DNA of 64,000 nucleotides from VMCP01 sp965659745 (lineage in GTDB: Bacteria > Bacteroidota > Bacteroidia > NS11-12g > UBA955). The stretch is from assembly GCA_965659745.1 (NCBI GenBank), contig CBFHXF010000006.1:4352-68351 (forward strand), given 5' to 3'. The notes beneath the pieces are model-generated. The model was not told where the DNA came from, made no database searches, and saw nothing but the letters and a program-made list of their open reading frames with translations. Below are positions 1 through 8,331 of this stretch, in pieces (within the stretch, counting starts at the first letter, position 1; every line of letters starts with the position of its first letter). The translations under genes and the position numbers were made by a program.

Positions 1-564
1 ATAGACCAACTCAATGAAATCGTTGAGATTTACGGTGCCAATACCCTTATTTTTAGCTCCAAAGATGTATCGAACACCCGAATTATTGAGGCTATGTCGG
101 CCTTTTCAGATCAAAATATACAATTGAAAATAGCTCCCAATAAGGGAGAGTTTATTATAGGTTCTAATAGTAAAAATGAACCGGGTGAACTTTTTACATT
201 GGAAGTACACCATGCATTAAGTGAATCGTACAATAAAAGAAGAAAGCGCATTTTTGATATTTTAGTTTCAGTAGGATTCTTAATGTTGTTTCCTTTAGCC
301 CTTTTCGCGCTTTTTAATGTGCGTTGGCGGAATATATACGCCAACTGTTTTTGGGTATTGTTGGGGCGTAAAACTTGGGTAAGTTATCAGGGCCTAGCAT
401 CGGCAGAATTTCTACCTAAATTAAAAACAGGGGTTATATGGGCAAGTGGAACATGGACCGATACCACTTTCGAAGCGGATGTGAATTATGTTTATGCCAA
501 AGAATTTGAGGTTAGCAAAGATTTACATATCCTGATGGAATATCTGAGAGGCAAAAAGAAATGA
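1..564 (+). CDS. glycosyltransferase, C-terminal fragment
   Basis: The reading frame is open from the first base, so this is the 3' end of a longer gene cut by the window edge; the first internal ATG at 94 is not the start. About 187 residues are visible. They include an NTLIFSSKD strand resembling a nucleotide-binding (CoA-binding-like) fold, an IAPNKGEFIIGSNS stretch, a basic RRKR turn and then a hydrophobic helix. This matches the tail of Bacteroidota family-2 glycosyltransferases that carry a Rossmann-like C-terminal extension, which act in polysaccharide or glycolipid assembly at the inner membrane. The assignment is from recall of family architecture, because the catalytic GT-A domain lies outside the window. 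The stop codon overlaps the next gene by 4 bp. Confidence 0.5.
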   Translation: MDQLNEIVEIYGANTLIFSSKDVSNTRIIEAMSAFSDQNIQLKIAPNKGEFIIGSNSKNEPGELFTLEVHHALSESYNKRRKRIFDILVSVGFLMLFPLALFALFNVRWRNIYANCFWVLLGRKTWVSYQGLASAEFLPKLKTGVIWASGTWTDTTFEADVNYVYAKEFEVSKDLHILMEYLRGKKK

Positions 565-1742
565 TTGCGAGGAATAACATAAATACCTTTGAACTCCGGA
601 AGTTTATCAAGATAATCTTGCTGCTTTTGGCGGTGTTGATCAGTATTTTAACCTTGTATTTGTCGCAACGATTGGTCAATAAGATTGCCATTGAGGAAAC
701 CAAGAATATGGAAATTTGGGCCATGGCAACCCGTATCTTGTCAGATCCTGAGGCTCAGGGCGATTTGGGATTTCATTTGAAAATCATTCAGTCGAATGAA
801 ACCATTCCTGCCATTTTAGTTAGTGAAAAGGGTAAAATCATTCAATATATTAATATTGGTAACGGTCAACAAGGGTTAAGTGATGCGGAGTTACAGGAGA
901 GATTAAAAGGCTTTCAAGAGGAAAACGCGCCTATTCGCATACCTATTGACGAAAACGTCAATTATATGGTGTATTACGGCAAAAGCAGCGTTTTAAAACA
1001 GCTGGAATATTACCCATATGTGATACTGGGCATTGTGGCTTTATTTGTGTTGGTGAGTTATTCGGCATTTTCCTATTCTACGCGTTCGGAGCAAAATCAA
1101 GTATGGGTGGGTTTGGCAAAGGAAACGGCACATCAATTAGGGACGCCTATTTCTAGTTTGATGGGTTGGATTGCATGTATTGAAAACGATATCATTCCCG
1201 ATAATGCGGCCCAAGAAATGACAAAAGATGTAGATCGCTTGAAGATTATTACAGAGCGTTTTTCAAAAATAGGATCGGAGCCTGTATTGGGTGAGATGGA
1301 TTTTAATCAGGTAGTTCGCGAATCTTTAGAGTATATGGAGTCGCGAATTGGCAGCGGAGTCGCCTTCGATTGGGATATTCCCCAAGAACCGTTGCGGGTA
1401 ATGATGAATATGAATTTATTCCAATGGGTTATTGAAAATTTAGTAAAGAATAGTGTAGACGCTATGGAAGGGGCGGGTAAGTTACAGTGCTTAGTAGAGT
1501 CTAAAGGCAATAAGGTATATATGGATATCGTGGATACGGGAAAGGGAATATTACGCGGGCAGGCTAAGGATATATTCAAACCCGGATTTACAACCAAGAA
1601 AAGAGGTTGGGGATTGGGACTTTCTTTAGCTAAAAGAATCGTAGAAGATTATCACAATGGACTCATTTACGTGAAAGAGAGTGTTCCTTTTAAGCGAACG
1701 GTTATAAGGGTGCAATTAAATTTAATTGATGAATCTAAATGA
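561..1742 (+). CDS. sensor histidine kinase
   Basis: This is a membrane sensor kinase of 393 aa. Two hydrophobic segments (about residues 17-36 and 150-172) flank an extracytoplasmic sensor region of about 110 residues. The cytoplasmic part has the HisKA phosphoacceptor in AHQLGTP (His191), an N box with N293/N297, the G1 motif DTGKG (325-329), an FTTK F box and the G2 motif GWGLGLS (349-355), so the HATPase is complete. No HAMP domain is evident. It overlaps the upstream glycosyltransferase and the downstream DUF4293 gene by 4 bp each (ATGA), which implies translational coupling. No response regulator lies next to it in the window, so its partner and signal are unknown. Confidence 0.9.
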   Translation: MIARNNINTFELRKFIKIILLLLAVLISILTLYLSQRLVNKIAIEETKNMEIWAMATRILSDPEAQGDLGFHLKIIQSNETIPAILVSEKGKIIQYINIGNGQQGLSDAELQERLKGFQEENAPIRIPIDENVNYMVYYGKSSVLKQLEYYPYVILGIVALFVLVSYSAFSYSTRSEQNQVWVGLAKETAHQLGTPISSLMGWIACIENDIIPDNAAQEMTKDVDRLKIITERFSKIGSEPVLGEMDFNQVVRESLEYMESRIGSGVAFDWDIPQEPLRVMMNMNLFQWVIENLVKNSVDAMEGAGKLQCLVESKGNKVYMDIVDTGKGILRGQAKDIFKPGFTTKKRGWGLGLSLAKRIVEDYHNGLIYVKESVPFKRTVIRVQLNLIDESK

Positions 1743-2206
1743 TATTACGTATTCAAACCTTATACTTTTTTTTGATTTTTGCTTTGGGTTCGATGTTATT
1801 TATGCAAAATCCCATAGTTAATGAAATCTCATATAGAGATGGGAATCAAGTTTACATGGAGTTTACTCAATTTTGGAGCAAAGCGCAAATAAGTCAAGAG
1901 AGTTCGCAGCCACTTTGGAAAACCGATGTTTTTCACTGTGTATTATTAAGCTTAATTGCTATTAGTAGTATTTTAGCTATATTTTTTCCCCGCCGACTCA
2001 AAATACAGTTTGTACTGTGTTTGGTATCGTTGATTTTATCCGCTTCGCTACTGAGCAGTTTATTGGTTCAGTATAGGCTTCGGGTGTTATATCTAGGCTC
2101 TAATTTAATTGAATCGCTAGAAACACCCCACTTATTATGGTTTGGGTTATTTTTTGCCTTTCAATTTTCCGTTTTAAGGATACTTTGGCCGTCAATTAAA
2201 AGTTGA
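1739..2206 (+). CDS. DUF4293 family membrane protein
   Basis: A 155-aa protein with four predicted transmembrane helices. It opens with the LRIQTLYFFLIFALGSML-type N-terminus characteristic of DUF4293, a family essentially restricted to Bacteroidota. The segment between helices 1 and 2 (about residues 25-60) should lie on one face of the membrane. No catalytic motif is visible and the function is unknown. Its 4-bp overlap with the histidine kinase suggests co-expression and possibly a role as an accessory membrane partner of that kinase, which is inference from position only. Confidence 0.8.
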   Translation: MILRIQTLYFFLIFALGSMLFMQNPIVNEISYRDGNQVYMEFTQFWSKAQISQESSQPLWKTDVFHCVLLSLIAISSILAIFFPRRLKIQFVLCLVSLILSASLLSSLLVQYRLRVLYLGSNLIESLETPHLLWFGLFFAFQFSVLRILWPSIKS

Positions 2207-2226
2207 ATATTCGGATTCGCGGAAAT

Positions 2227-2646
2227 TTACTGTTCTCCGTAATATTCCACAAAGTTATTTTGTGTTTCCCATAGGGTTATTTTGTGCAATTGGGCACCTT
2301 TGGGGAGATGGGGTACTATGCGCTCCCAAATGGCTACAACTACATTCTCTATGGAAGGCATTATGCCTTGAAGCCAAGGAACGTCTAGGTTTAGATTATG
2401 ATGGTCAAGGGGTTCAATTACCTCTCGCTCAATTATTTTTTTGAGATCTTTTAAATCCATGACCAAACCTGTTTTGGGGTCTGGTTGACCTTTAACGCAT
2501 ACAAAAAGTTCGAAATTATGACCGTGGAAGTGCGGATTTGCGCATTTCCCGAATAGGTTAAGATTTTCCTCCTCGGTTAGCTGTGTATTCCAAAGTTGGT
2601 GTGCCGCATTAAAATGGGCTTTCCGAGTGATATACAGAGTGGGCAT
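2227..2646 (-). CDS. queD: 6-carboxytetrahydropterin synthase / PTPS family (QueD)
   Basis: A complete 139-aa protein of the 6-pyruvoyl-tetrahydropterin synthase family. The bacterial enzyme converts dihydroneopterin triphosphate to 6-carboxytetrahydropterin in queuosine and 7-deazaguanine synthesis. Zinc ligands are H16 (HFNAAH) and H41/H43 (HGH). The catalytic Cys is C35 (GKCANPH), the Asp-His pair is D81/H82 (LDHHNL), and the substrate-anchoring Glu is E127 (WET). It lies 12 bp downstream of the cysteine desulfurase on the same strand. A TAAATTTG box (reverse of 2654-2661) sits 7 bp before the ATG and could give it its own promoter. Other queuosine genes are not in the window, so the exact pathway (pterin or preQ0) is not proven here. 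Confidence 0.9.
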   Translation of the reverse strand: MPTLYITRKAHFNAAHQLWNTQLTEEENLNLFGKCANPHFHGHNFELFVCVKGQPDPKTGLVMDLKDLKKIIEREVIEPLDHHNLNLDVPWLQGIMPSIENVVVAIWERIVPHLPKGAQLHKITLWETQNNFVEYYGEQ

Positions 2647-2658
2647 TATGTGGCAAAT

Positions 2659-3813
2659 TTACAACGACGCGTTGGTATTTTCTCCGTACCATTGTTTGAG
2701 CTTGTCAACAGTGGCTTCAATATCGGAAAGGGTATTGAATTTTCCAAAACTAAATCGCACGGTGGTGCGGTCGGTATTGGGTCGGATGGCTTGTATTACA
2801 TGACTGCCACCTACAGAGCCGCTTGAACAGGCGCTGCCACCGCTGGCAGAAATACCGGCAAGATCGAGATTGAATAACAACATAGAGCCCGCATCACTAG
2901 GAGGGAAGGAAACGCTTAATACGGTATATAAACTTTTTCCTGTAGGGTCGCCATTGAATTCAATACCTGGAATATTCTTCGTTAAAAGCGCCATCATATT
3001 CTCTTTTAATGCTCCAATATGCTCTTTCTTTTCATCTAAATGGGCATAGCAAATTTCCAAGGCTTTGGTCATGCCCACAATGCCGTATACATTTTCGGTG
3101 CCCCCTCTCATGTCTCTCTCTTGAGAACCGCCTGTGATTTCTGCTGGAATGCGGTGTTTCTTATTCATATATAGGAAACCAACGCCTTTTGGACCATTAA
3201 ATTTATGTGCAGCGGCGCAAAGAAAGTCTACGTTATCGGTACTCAAATCAAAGGGGAAATGTCCCATAGTTTGTACCGTATCGCAATGGAAAATACCGTT
3301 GTATTGGTGTACCAAACTTCCCACCTGATCAATATCAATCATATTGCCAATTTCATTATTGGCGTGCATTAAACTCACTAGAGGCTTGTTGCATTTTTTC
3401 AATAGTTCCTCTAGGTGTTGCATGTCTACATGTCCGTTTTCTTGGATATTTACCCAATGCAAGGGAATTTGGTGCTTTTGTGCAATTTCTTCTACGGTGT
3501 GGGTTACCGCGTGGTGCTCAATTGGAGAAGAAATAATGGCATCTACTCCGAGCCTATTAACGGAACCTCTTAATGCGAGATTATCGGCTTCTGTGCCCCC
3601 AGATGTAAAAAATATTTCAGAAGGTTTGCACTGTAACCACTTGGCGATTTGACTGCGCGATTCCTCGACAAGATTTTTTACTTTGCGGCCATGTCCGTGA
3701 GTGGAACTTGGATTTCCATAATGTTGGCTCATCACAGTTACCATAGTTTCAATTACGGCTGGGTCCATCGGGGTAGTAGCCGCGTTATCGAGGTAAATTC
3801 GGTTTTCAGTCAT
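2659..3813 (-). CDS. cysteine desulfurase (IscS/NifS class V aminotransferase)
   Basis: A PLP enzyme that removes sulfur from cysteine for Fe-S cluster and thiolated-tRNA synthesis. Motifs visible are YLDNAATTP at the N-terminus, GGTEADNLAL, the PLP Schiff-base lysine in AAHKFNGPKG (K204 in this numbering) and the persulfide cysteine in GSACSSGS (C329). The start was set at 3813, giving 384 aa, because MTENRIYLDNAATTP is how family members normally begin. An ATG at 3852 would add 13 residues that are poorly conserved by recall and would place the 10-bp inverted repeat at 3842-3877 across the start codon. It is followed at 12 bp by queD. No IscU or SUF genes are adjacent. Confidence 0.92.
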   Translation of the reverse strand: MTENRIYLDNAATTPMDPAVIETMVTVMSQHYGNPSSTHGHGRKVKNLVEESRSQIAKWLQCKPSEIFFTSGGTEADNLALRGSVNRLGVDAIISSPIEHHAVTHTVEEIAQKHQIPLHWVNIQENGHVDMQHLEELLKKCNKPLVSLMHANNEIGNMIDIDQVGSLVHQYNGIFHCDTVQTMGHFPFDLSTDNVDFLCAAAHKFNGPKGVGFLYMNKKHRIPAEITGGSQERDMRGGTENVYGIVGMTKALEICYAHLDEKKEHIGALKENMMALLTKNIPGIEFNGDPTGKSLYTVLSVSFPPSDAGSMLLFNLDLAGISASGGSACSSGSVGGSHVIQAIRPNTDRTTVRFSFGKFNTLSDIEATVDKLKQWYGENTNASL

Positions 3814-3841
3814 TTTATTATTGGGTGTTTTAACCTCGTAG

Positions 3842-3877
3842 ATGTTGCCCATTTACGGTTACATATTTGGGCAACAT
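3842..3877. promoter_or_regulatory. perfect 10-bp inverted repeat upstream of cysteine desulfurase
   Basis: ATGTTGCCCA (3842-3851) and its exact reverse complement TGGGCAACAT (3868-3877) are separated by 16 bp. With the gene start at 3813 the element lies 29-64 bp upstream of the start codon, a position typical of an operator. It could also form an RNA hairpin in the leader. No U-tract follows in either direction, so it is not a terminator. The binding factor is unknown; an Fe-S or thiol-responsive regulator would make biological sense but nothing in the sequence identifies one. Confidence 0.45.
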
Positions 3878-3893
3878 GATACGATGCATGTAT

Positions 3894-4790
3894 TTAAATT
3901 TGATTGTTTTTATGTAGATAACTCATGAACTTATAGCAAAGCTTTGCCATGGTAAATTCAGTTAGGGTATCGCCTTCACGCGGAGCAATTTCAACGATAT
4001 CGAATCCAATGACATTTTTAGAGGCTGCTACTGCCTTTAAAAGATCTAAACCTTGAAACCATGAAAGTCCACCGGGCTCTGCGGTACCTACTGCAGGTGC
4101 TACAGAAGGGTCAAATCCATCGGCATCTATGGTAACGTATACGTCTTCACCTAGGGCTTCGATACACTCTTGTATCCAATTTGGATTTTGGTGTATCTGA
4201 TGGGCATACCACGTTTGAATGCTTGGATTGGCTTTTCTCAGATCGGCTTCTTCTTTGCATTGCGCGCGAATTCCAACTTGAACCATTGGAACTCCCATAT
4301 CGTGCACACGGGCCATAACAGAAGCGTGTGAATAAGGGTTTCCTTGATAAGCGGCACGCAGATCGGAATGGGCATCGATTTGCAAGACACACATATTCGG
4401 GTATTTCTCTTTAATGGCCGCAACAATGCCACCGGTTACGGTGTGTTCGGCTCCTAATGATACCACAAATTTGTTGAGATCGAGCAGCGATTTGGTTTGT
4501 TCGCTGATACGCTTCATGGCTGCAGCATCTACATCTCCTTGGAAGTCTAATTCCTCAAGGGTAGCTACTCCAATTTCTTTATAGCATTCCGCATCCGTTT
4601 CTTCATCGTAGAACTCTACATAATGAGAGGCCTCAATGATGGCGCTTGGTCCCTTATAGGAGCCTTCGTGGTAACTTGAGGTGTGTTCGTAGGGAAGTAG
4701 TTGTATGGCTACTTTTGAATGTTCTAGCTGAGCCAGCTGTTCTTCTGGCGGCGCTAAAAAAGTATTTTCCGCAGAAATGGTCTTCAACAT
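3894..4790 (-). CDS. speB: agmatinase / arginase (ureohydrolase) family protein
   Basis: A 298-aa binuclear manganese ureohydrolase. All metal ligands can be placed: H116 (GAEH), D139/H141/D143 (IDAHSD) and D222/D224 (IDADGFDP). The GTAEPGGLSW motif after the last pair is typical of agmatinases, which hydrolyse agmatine to putrescine and urea. Substrate cannot be fixed from motifs alone, since guanidinobutyrase and related activities share them. It starts 9 bp after the end of efp on the same strand, so the two are very likely one transcript. No arginine decarboxylase is present nearby. The proximity to EF-P raises a possible polyamine-translation link, discussed in the findings. Confidence 0.85.
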   Translation of the reverse strand: MLKTISAENTFLAPPEEQLAQLEHSKVAIQLLPYEHTSSYHEGSYKGPSAIIEASHYVEFYDEETDAECYKEIGVATLEELDFQGDVDAAAMKRISEQTKSLLDLNKFVVSLGAEHTVTGGIVAAIKEKYPNMCVLQIDAHSDLRAAYQGNPYSHASVMARVHDMGVPMVQVGIRAQCKEEADLRKANPSIQTWYAHQIHQNPNWIQECIEALGEDVYVTIDADGFDPSVAPAVGTAEPGGLSWFQGLDLLKAVAASKNVIGFDIVEIAPREGDTLTEFTMAKLCYKFMSYLHKNNQI

Positions 4791-4799
4791 GTAAATAAA

Positions 4800-5360
4800 T
4801 TATTTAACCCTTTCCATGTATGTTCCGGTGCGTGTGTCGATTTTGATTTTTTCGCCGGTGTCTACAAATAAAGGTACCATAACTTGAGCTCCCGTTTCTA
4901 CTGTAGCAGGCTTTAGTGTGTTGGTGGCAGTATCGCCTTTTACACCGGGCTCGGTATAGGTAACTTCTAGCACGACATTTTGAGGCGCATCGGCAGAAAC
5001 TGCTGTTTCACCTTCGAAAGCGATGGTAACCGTATCGCCTTCCTTCATGAACTTAGCGCCGTCGCCAAACAAATGTTTGGAAATGGGCAGTTGGTCATAG
5101 GTTTCATTATTCATGCATACGAAAGAATCGCCTTCTTCATAAAGAAATTGCAATTCATGTGTTTCTACGCGTAATAGTTCTACGGTTTCGCCACTTCTGA
5201 AACGATTTTCCGCTGATTTGCCGTCTTTTACGCGGCGCATTTTTGCTTGGTAAAAAGCACGTAAATTTCCAGGGGTGCGGTGTTGCCACTCTATTACTTG
5301 GCATAATTCGCCGTTATAACGAATAAAACTGCCTACCGATACATCTGCTGTGGTTGCCAT
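4800..5360 (-). CDS. efp: elongation factor P
   Basis: A complete 186-aa EF-P with three OB/KOW-like domains, ending in the conserved VDTRTGTYMERVK-type C-terminus. EF-P binds between the ribosomal P and E sites and relieves stalling at consecutive prolines. The domain I loop, which normally carries the modified residue (PGKGQ, Lys34 in E. coli), here reads PGNLR (P30-R34), so the tip residue is Asn32 and there is no lysine to modify. I recall this loop from Sphingobacteria-type EF-Ps. A TAATTTTG box (reverse of 5369-5376) lies 8 bp before the ATG as a probable -7 element. It is first gene of a probable efp-speB transcript. Confidence 0.96.
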   Translation of the reverse strand: MATTADVSVGSFIRYNGELCQVIEWQHRTPGNLRAFYQAKMRRVKDGKSAENRFRSGETVELLRVETHELQFLYEEGDSFVCMNNETYDQLPISKHLFGDGAKFMKEGDTVTIAFEGETAVSADAPQNVVLEVTYTEPGVKGDTATNTLKPATVETGAQVMVPLFVDTGEKIKIDTRTGTYMERVK

Positions 5361-5368
5361 AATTAGGG

Positions 5369-5376
5369 CAAAATTA
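5369..5376 (-). promoter_or_regulatory. putative -7 box of efp
   Basis: Read on the minus strand this is TAATTTTG, matching the Bacteroidota -7 consensus TAnnTTTG, 8 bp upstream of the efp ATG. No clear TTTG at the -33 position is seen, so support rests on one box and on its place at the head of the operon. Confidence 0.4.
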
Positions 5377-5403
5377 CTAAAAAGCGGCGAAAGTCGACTT
5401 TTT

Positions 5404-6354
5404 CTATTTGCTCATCGTTTTTTCCATCTCTTTTTTGGGGGAAGCAATCAAGTATCCTAATCGCAATTGTGCGCTGGTTTGCACAACGGGAGCCCCCAAA
5501 GGAACCGAAATATTTTGAGGTAGTTGATATTGCGCTAAGGCGTAAATTGATTTATAAATCCATTCAATTTGGAATTGGATACTTTGGATGGCACCGCCAG
5601 AATAGGGCACGGCCGTATTGTATTGGATATCGGGTTGGAATGTTTGGTAGGCATAGGCAATCTGGGGAATGAAGGTGTGATTAGACTTCCCCCGAGAAAA
5701 AACACGATTAAAACCCAGCAATAGTTGTGTTTGAGAGCCTTGTTGGTACGATAATTCATTGGTGGTATTGGCTAGGGTTTGGAACATGGAATTAAGTCCC
5801 CAACTTTTGTATCGGTAAGAAAATGAAGTTTGAATACCGGCGGCATAAGAGCCATTGCCGGATTGTAATTGCATGGGTAGCATGCGCTTTTGGTTGTCGC
5901 GACTTTGATAATAACCGGTGGGCAGCTTTACCGTGCCCCCTACGAACCATAAATAATGATGCGGGGTAAAAATATTTTTACGGTTGTCAAAAAGACGGTA
6001 ATTCCCCGAAATAAAGAGGTCGGAAGGGGTTATTTGCGACCATTTTGTATTTTCGTTAAAGGCGTTGGTGCGTTGTATTTGTTGGATATCGGTGCTGAAT
6101 TGGGCTTGCCATTTATCAGAAATTTGATGTATGTATTGAATGGGTATTCGGGTTATTCTGTCGTGAACCGTATAATTATTGACTTGGGTTTCGAAGGAAA
6201 ATTGTTGAATACCTAAGATGAGCATATGCGATCGAATGCTTTGTGCGAAACCCATATTGAAAGAAGCGTCACGGATGCCACAGCCGCAAACGTCGCATGC
6301 CCTAATAGGTAGTAAATAAATGATGCTTAGGAGTATAATTAGGTGTTTTTTCAT
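5404..6354 (-). CDS. predicted outer-membrane beta-barrel protein with N-terminal CDVCGCG motif
   Basis: A 316-aa secreted protein. A signal peptide (about residues 1-19) is followed at once by a cysteine cluster, CDVCGCG. The rest alternates aromatic and polar residues in the pattern of outer-membrane beta-strands (for example QIAYAYQTF and LRLGYLIA near the end). There is no TonB plug. Its gene overlaps that of the di-haem cytochrome by 4 bp, at the end of a transcript with an MbnP-family protein, so a role in copper handling at the outer membrane is plausible; the Cys cluster could bind Cu(I). That role is inferred from context, because I do not recognise a characterised homologue. Confidence 0.7.
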   Translation of the reverse strand: MKKHLIILLSIIYLLPIRACDVCGCGIRDASFNMGFAQSIRSHMLILGIQQFSFETQVNNYTVHDRITRIPIQYIHQISDKWQAQFSTDIQQIQRTNAFNENTKWSQITPSDLFISGNYRLFDNRKNIFTPHHYLWFVGGTVKLPTGYYQSRDNQKRMLPMQLQSGNGSYAAGIQTSFSYRYKSWGLNSMFQTLANTTNELSYQQGSQTQLLLGFNRVFSRGKSNHTFIPQIAYAYQTFQPDIQYNTAVPYSGGAIQSIQFQIEWIYKSIYALAQYQLPQNISVPLGAPVVQTSAQLRLGYLIASPKKEMEKTMSK

Positions 6355-7355
6355 CGGGGTTCGGATAAGTTGTGATTGGAAATCATGCGATAATCAGTTA
6401 ATGTTTTAAGGAAGGCAATGAGCGCTTCTTTTTGATTTTCGTCTAAATAGAAGGCAGGTAAATTAGGAGCATGGGATCGGTCGGCATCGTTGTAGGCATC
6501 AAGAACTTCTTTTAATGTGCGGATTTGCCCGTCGTGCATGTAGGGATAGGTGAGCTCCACATTGCGGAGGGAAGGCACTTTAAATGCGAATGAATCTTGG
6601 GGAAGTTGGGTTATGCGGAAGCGGCCTAATTCGCTGCCGGTATTGGTGATTCCGTTTCTTTGGAAATCGTTGCTTGTGAGCAAGGGTTCTTGATGGCAGG
6701 TGCTGCAATTCGTTTTAAATAGTTCGTAGCCCTGTTGTTCGGTTGGGGTAAATTTATCTTGTGATCGACTTACTCGGTCGTATTTGCTTTGGTCGCTGAT
6801 GATACTGAGCATAAATTGAGACAGAGGTAGGAGTAGGCGCGATTCATCGACCTCGAAGGTGCCGAAGGCTTGTTGGAAGTAGGATTCATATTCGGGATTT
6901 TCACGAACGCGTTCTATTACGGCGGGAAGGGTCATTCCCATTTCAGTAGTATCGGTGAGAGGGGCAATGGGGAGGACGTCTAAGTGTCGAATTCCACCGT
7001 CCCACATAAATCGAGGCATCCAAGCCAGATTGACTAATGAAGGGGCATTGCGTTTGCCTTTTCGGCCATAAATGCCAAAGCTTACGGGTAAATTATGATC
7101 GGCAAATCCATGAACTTGAGCATGACAAGAGCCACAGCTAATGGTTCGGTTTAGCGATAAATTGGGGTCGTAAAAAAGTTTGCGACCTAGGGCAATACTA
7201 GCGGCGTTGAAGGGGTTATTGGGATTTTGGTACTGAACAGGAGGAAAGTCGCTTGGAAATTTTAGGGCTTCGCGGGTTTCAACCAGTGGCTTTTGGCATG
7301 ATTGCCAAAAGAGCATTACCAAAATCCCCGCCCCAAAGAGGCGGGGAATTTTCAT
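6351..7355 (-). CDS. di-haem cytochrome c peroxidase / MauG (MbnH-like) protein
   Basis: A 334-aa exported di-haem protein. The N-terminal hydrophobic stretch ends in a cysteine (C20), so it is probably a lipoprotein, although the lipobox is not canonical. Two haem c attachment motifs are present, CGSCH (74-78) and CSTCH (217-221), spaced as in the CcpA/MauG superfamily. Members either reduce hydrogen peroxide or, like MauG and MbnH, oxidise tryptophan in a partner protein. The neighbour upstream (12 bp) is an MbnP-family protein, which favours the MbnH-like role: conversion of an MbnP tryptophan to kynurenine to make a copper site. It overlaps the downstream barrel gene by 4 bp. Confidence 0.88.
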   Translation of the reverse strand: MKIPRLFGAGILVMLFWQSCQKPLVETREALKFPSDFPPVQYQNPNNPFNAASIALGRKLFYDPNLSLNRTISCGSCHAQVHGFADHNLPVSFGIYGRKGKRNAPSLVNLAWMPRFMWDGGIRHLDVLPIAPLTDTTEMGMTLPAVIERVRENPEYESYFQQAFGTFEVDESRLLLPLSQFMLSIISDQSKYDRVSRSQDKFTPTEQQGYELFKTNCSTCHQEPLLTSNDFQRNGITNTGSELGRFRITQLPQDSFAFKVPSLRNVELTYPYMHDGQIRTLKEVLDAYNDADRSHAPNLPAFYLDENQKEALIAFLKTLTDYRMISNHNLSEPR

Positions 7356-7367
7356 CTGAAAATAGAA

Positions 7368-8138
7368 TTAAGGGTGTATGTGGTCGAATATGAAACCGTC
7401 GGCGAAATTTTTAGAAATCGAAACCGCATTGTCACCAATATTGTGAATGATGTTCAATTCAGATAATTTCACCGGACCATGCCAAAATTTTGCTGCATTT
7501 ACATTTAAATGTACGGTAGGATTGGCATCGGGATTTATGGACAGTATTTCGTTACCAAAGTTGAGGGCTTTTGTATGAGAAGCTACATATGGTGCTTCGT
7601 ATCCGCCAAGGTGGTACATGAAAAGGCCGGTTTCTGATTGAGGCGATGTGCCTTCTACTCGAACGAAGATGTAACCCGTAGACCAACTCCAAAACATTCC
7701 ATTCGAAGGGTTTAGCGCGCCGGTTTGCAATCCCGAGAAATTCCGAAGGGAGTCTACGCCAATTAGAAAGTCGACCCGATTATAATCTCCTGCTGGAATT
7801 CCTTCCAAAGAAATAATATTATTGCTGGGATCTAGTAAATAGTAACTTTCCGGCACGGCAAAAGAGCTTCCGTCTGACTTATGCAATACCACATTAGAAA
7901 CGTAATACTTTAACATGGTAATGGTGAGGGTGTCTTTCGACATGGGGTGCACATACGTTTGATTCATATAGAAGGGCGCCATATCGATGCCCCAAACGTG
8001 ATCAAACTCTAACTTTAAGGTACCCGTTTTTGTTGAATTGTCGATAGGTTCGTCATCTTTACAAGATGAAAAAGTAGAACTGAAAATCAGGACAATAGCA
8101 ACTGCCCATATATAAGGTGTGTGTTTTAGTAGTTTCAT
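7368..8138 (-). CDS. MbnP family copper-binding lipoprotein
   Basis: A 256-aa lipoprotein with the lipobox cysteine in FSSC (C26), followed by a beta-rich domain of the MbnP family. Characteristic segments are LKLEFDHVWG near the N-terminus and MFWSWSTGY (148-156), whose tryptophans are candidates for the oxidised residue known from MbnP. The start was set at 8138 because it puts the signal peptide at the N-terminus; an upstream ATG at 8192 would add 18 unlikely residues. Known MbnP proteins bind copper through histidines and a kynurenine made by the MauG-type enzyme MbnH, and such an enzyme is encoded next. No methanobactin genes are seen. Confidence 0.82.
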   Translation of the reverse strand: MKLLKHTPYIWAVAIVLIFSSTFSSCKDDEPIDNSTKTGTLKLEFDHVWGIDMAPFYMNQTYVHPMSKDTLTITMLKYYVSNVVLHKSDGSSFAVPESYYLLDPSNNIISLEGIPAGDYNRVDFLIGVDSLRNFSGLQTGALNPSNGMFWSWSTGYIFVRVEGTSPQSETGLFMYHLGGYEAPYVASHTKALNFGNEILSINPDANPTVHLNVNAAKFWHGPVKLSELNIIHNIGDNAVSISKNFADGFIFDHIHP

Positions 8139-8254
8139 AATAGTTTTTGTTATAGGGAATCTGATATTCTTGTAAAACTCCACGCAAGACATTCCCTAGC
8201 GTCTCAGGTGTCGGTTTGTTTTTTGAATTATGCAATTAGCATAAGGTTCATGGC

Positions 8255-8315
8255 TTTAACCTCTCGGGTTAAAGAGCGTGATTTTCCCCTTGGGGTTTAT
8301 TTTTCTTGGGGGAAA
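8255..8315. promoter_or_regulatory. two inverted repeats upstream of mbnP-like gene
   Basis: The 193-bp spacer between the Cys-rich membrane protein and the MbnP-like gene has TTTAACC/GGTTAAA arms (8255-8261 and 8267-8273, loop 5). It also has TTTCCCC/GGGGAAA arms (8283-8289 and 8309-8315) around a CCCCTTGGGG core. Neither is followed by a T-tract on the minus strand, so they are more likely operator or leader structures than terminators. Function is unknown. Confidence 0.3.
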
Positions 8316-8331
8316 TTAATCTCAAATCAGA

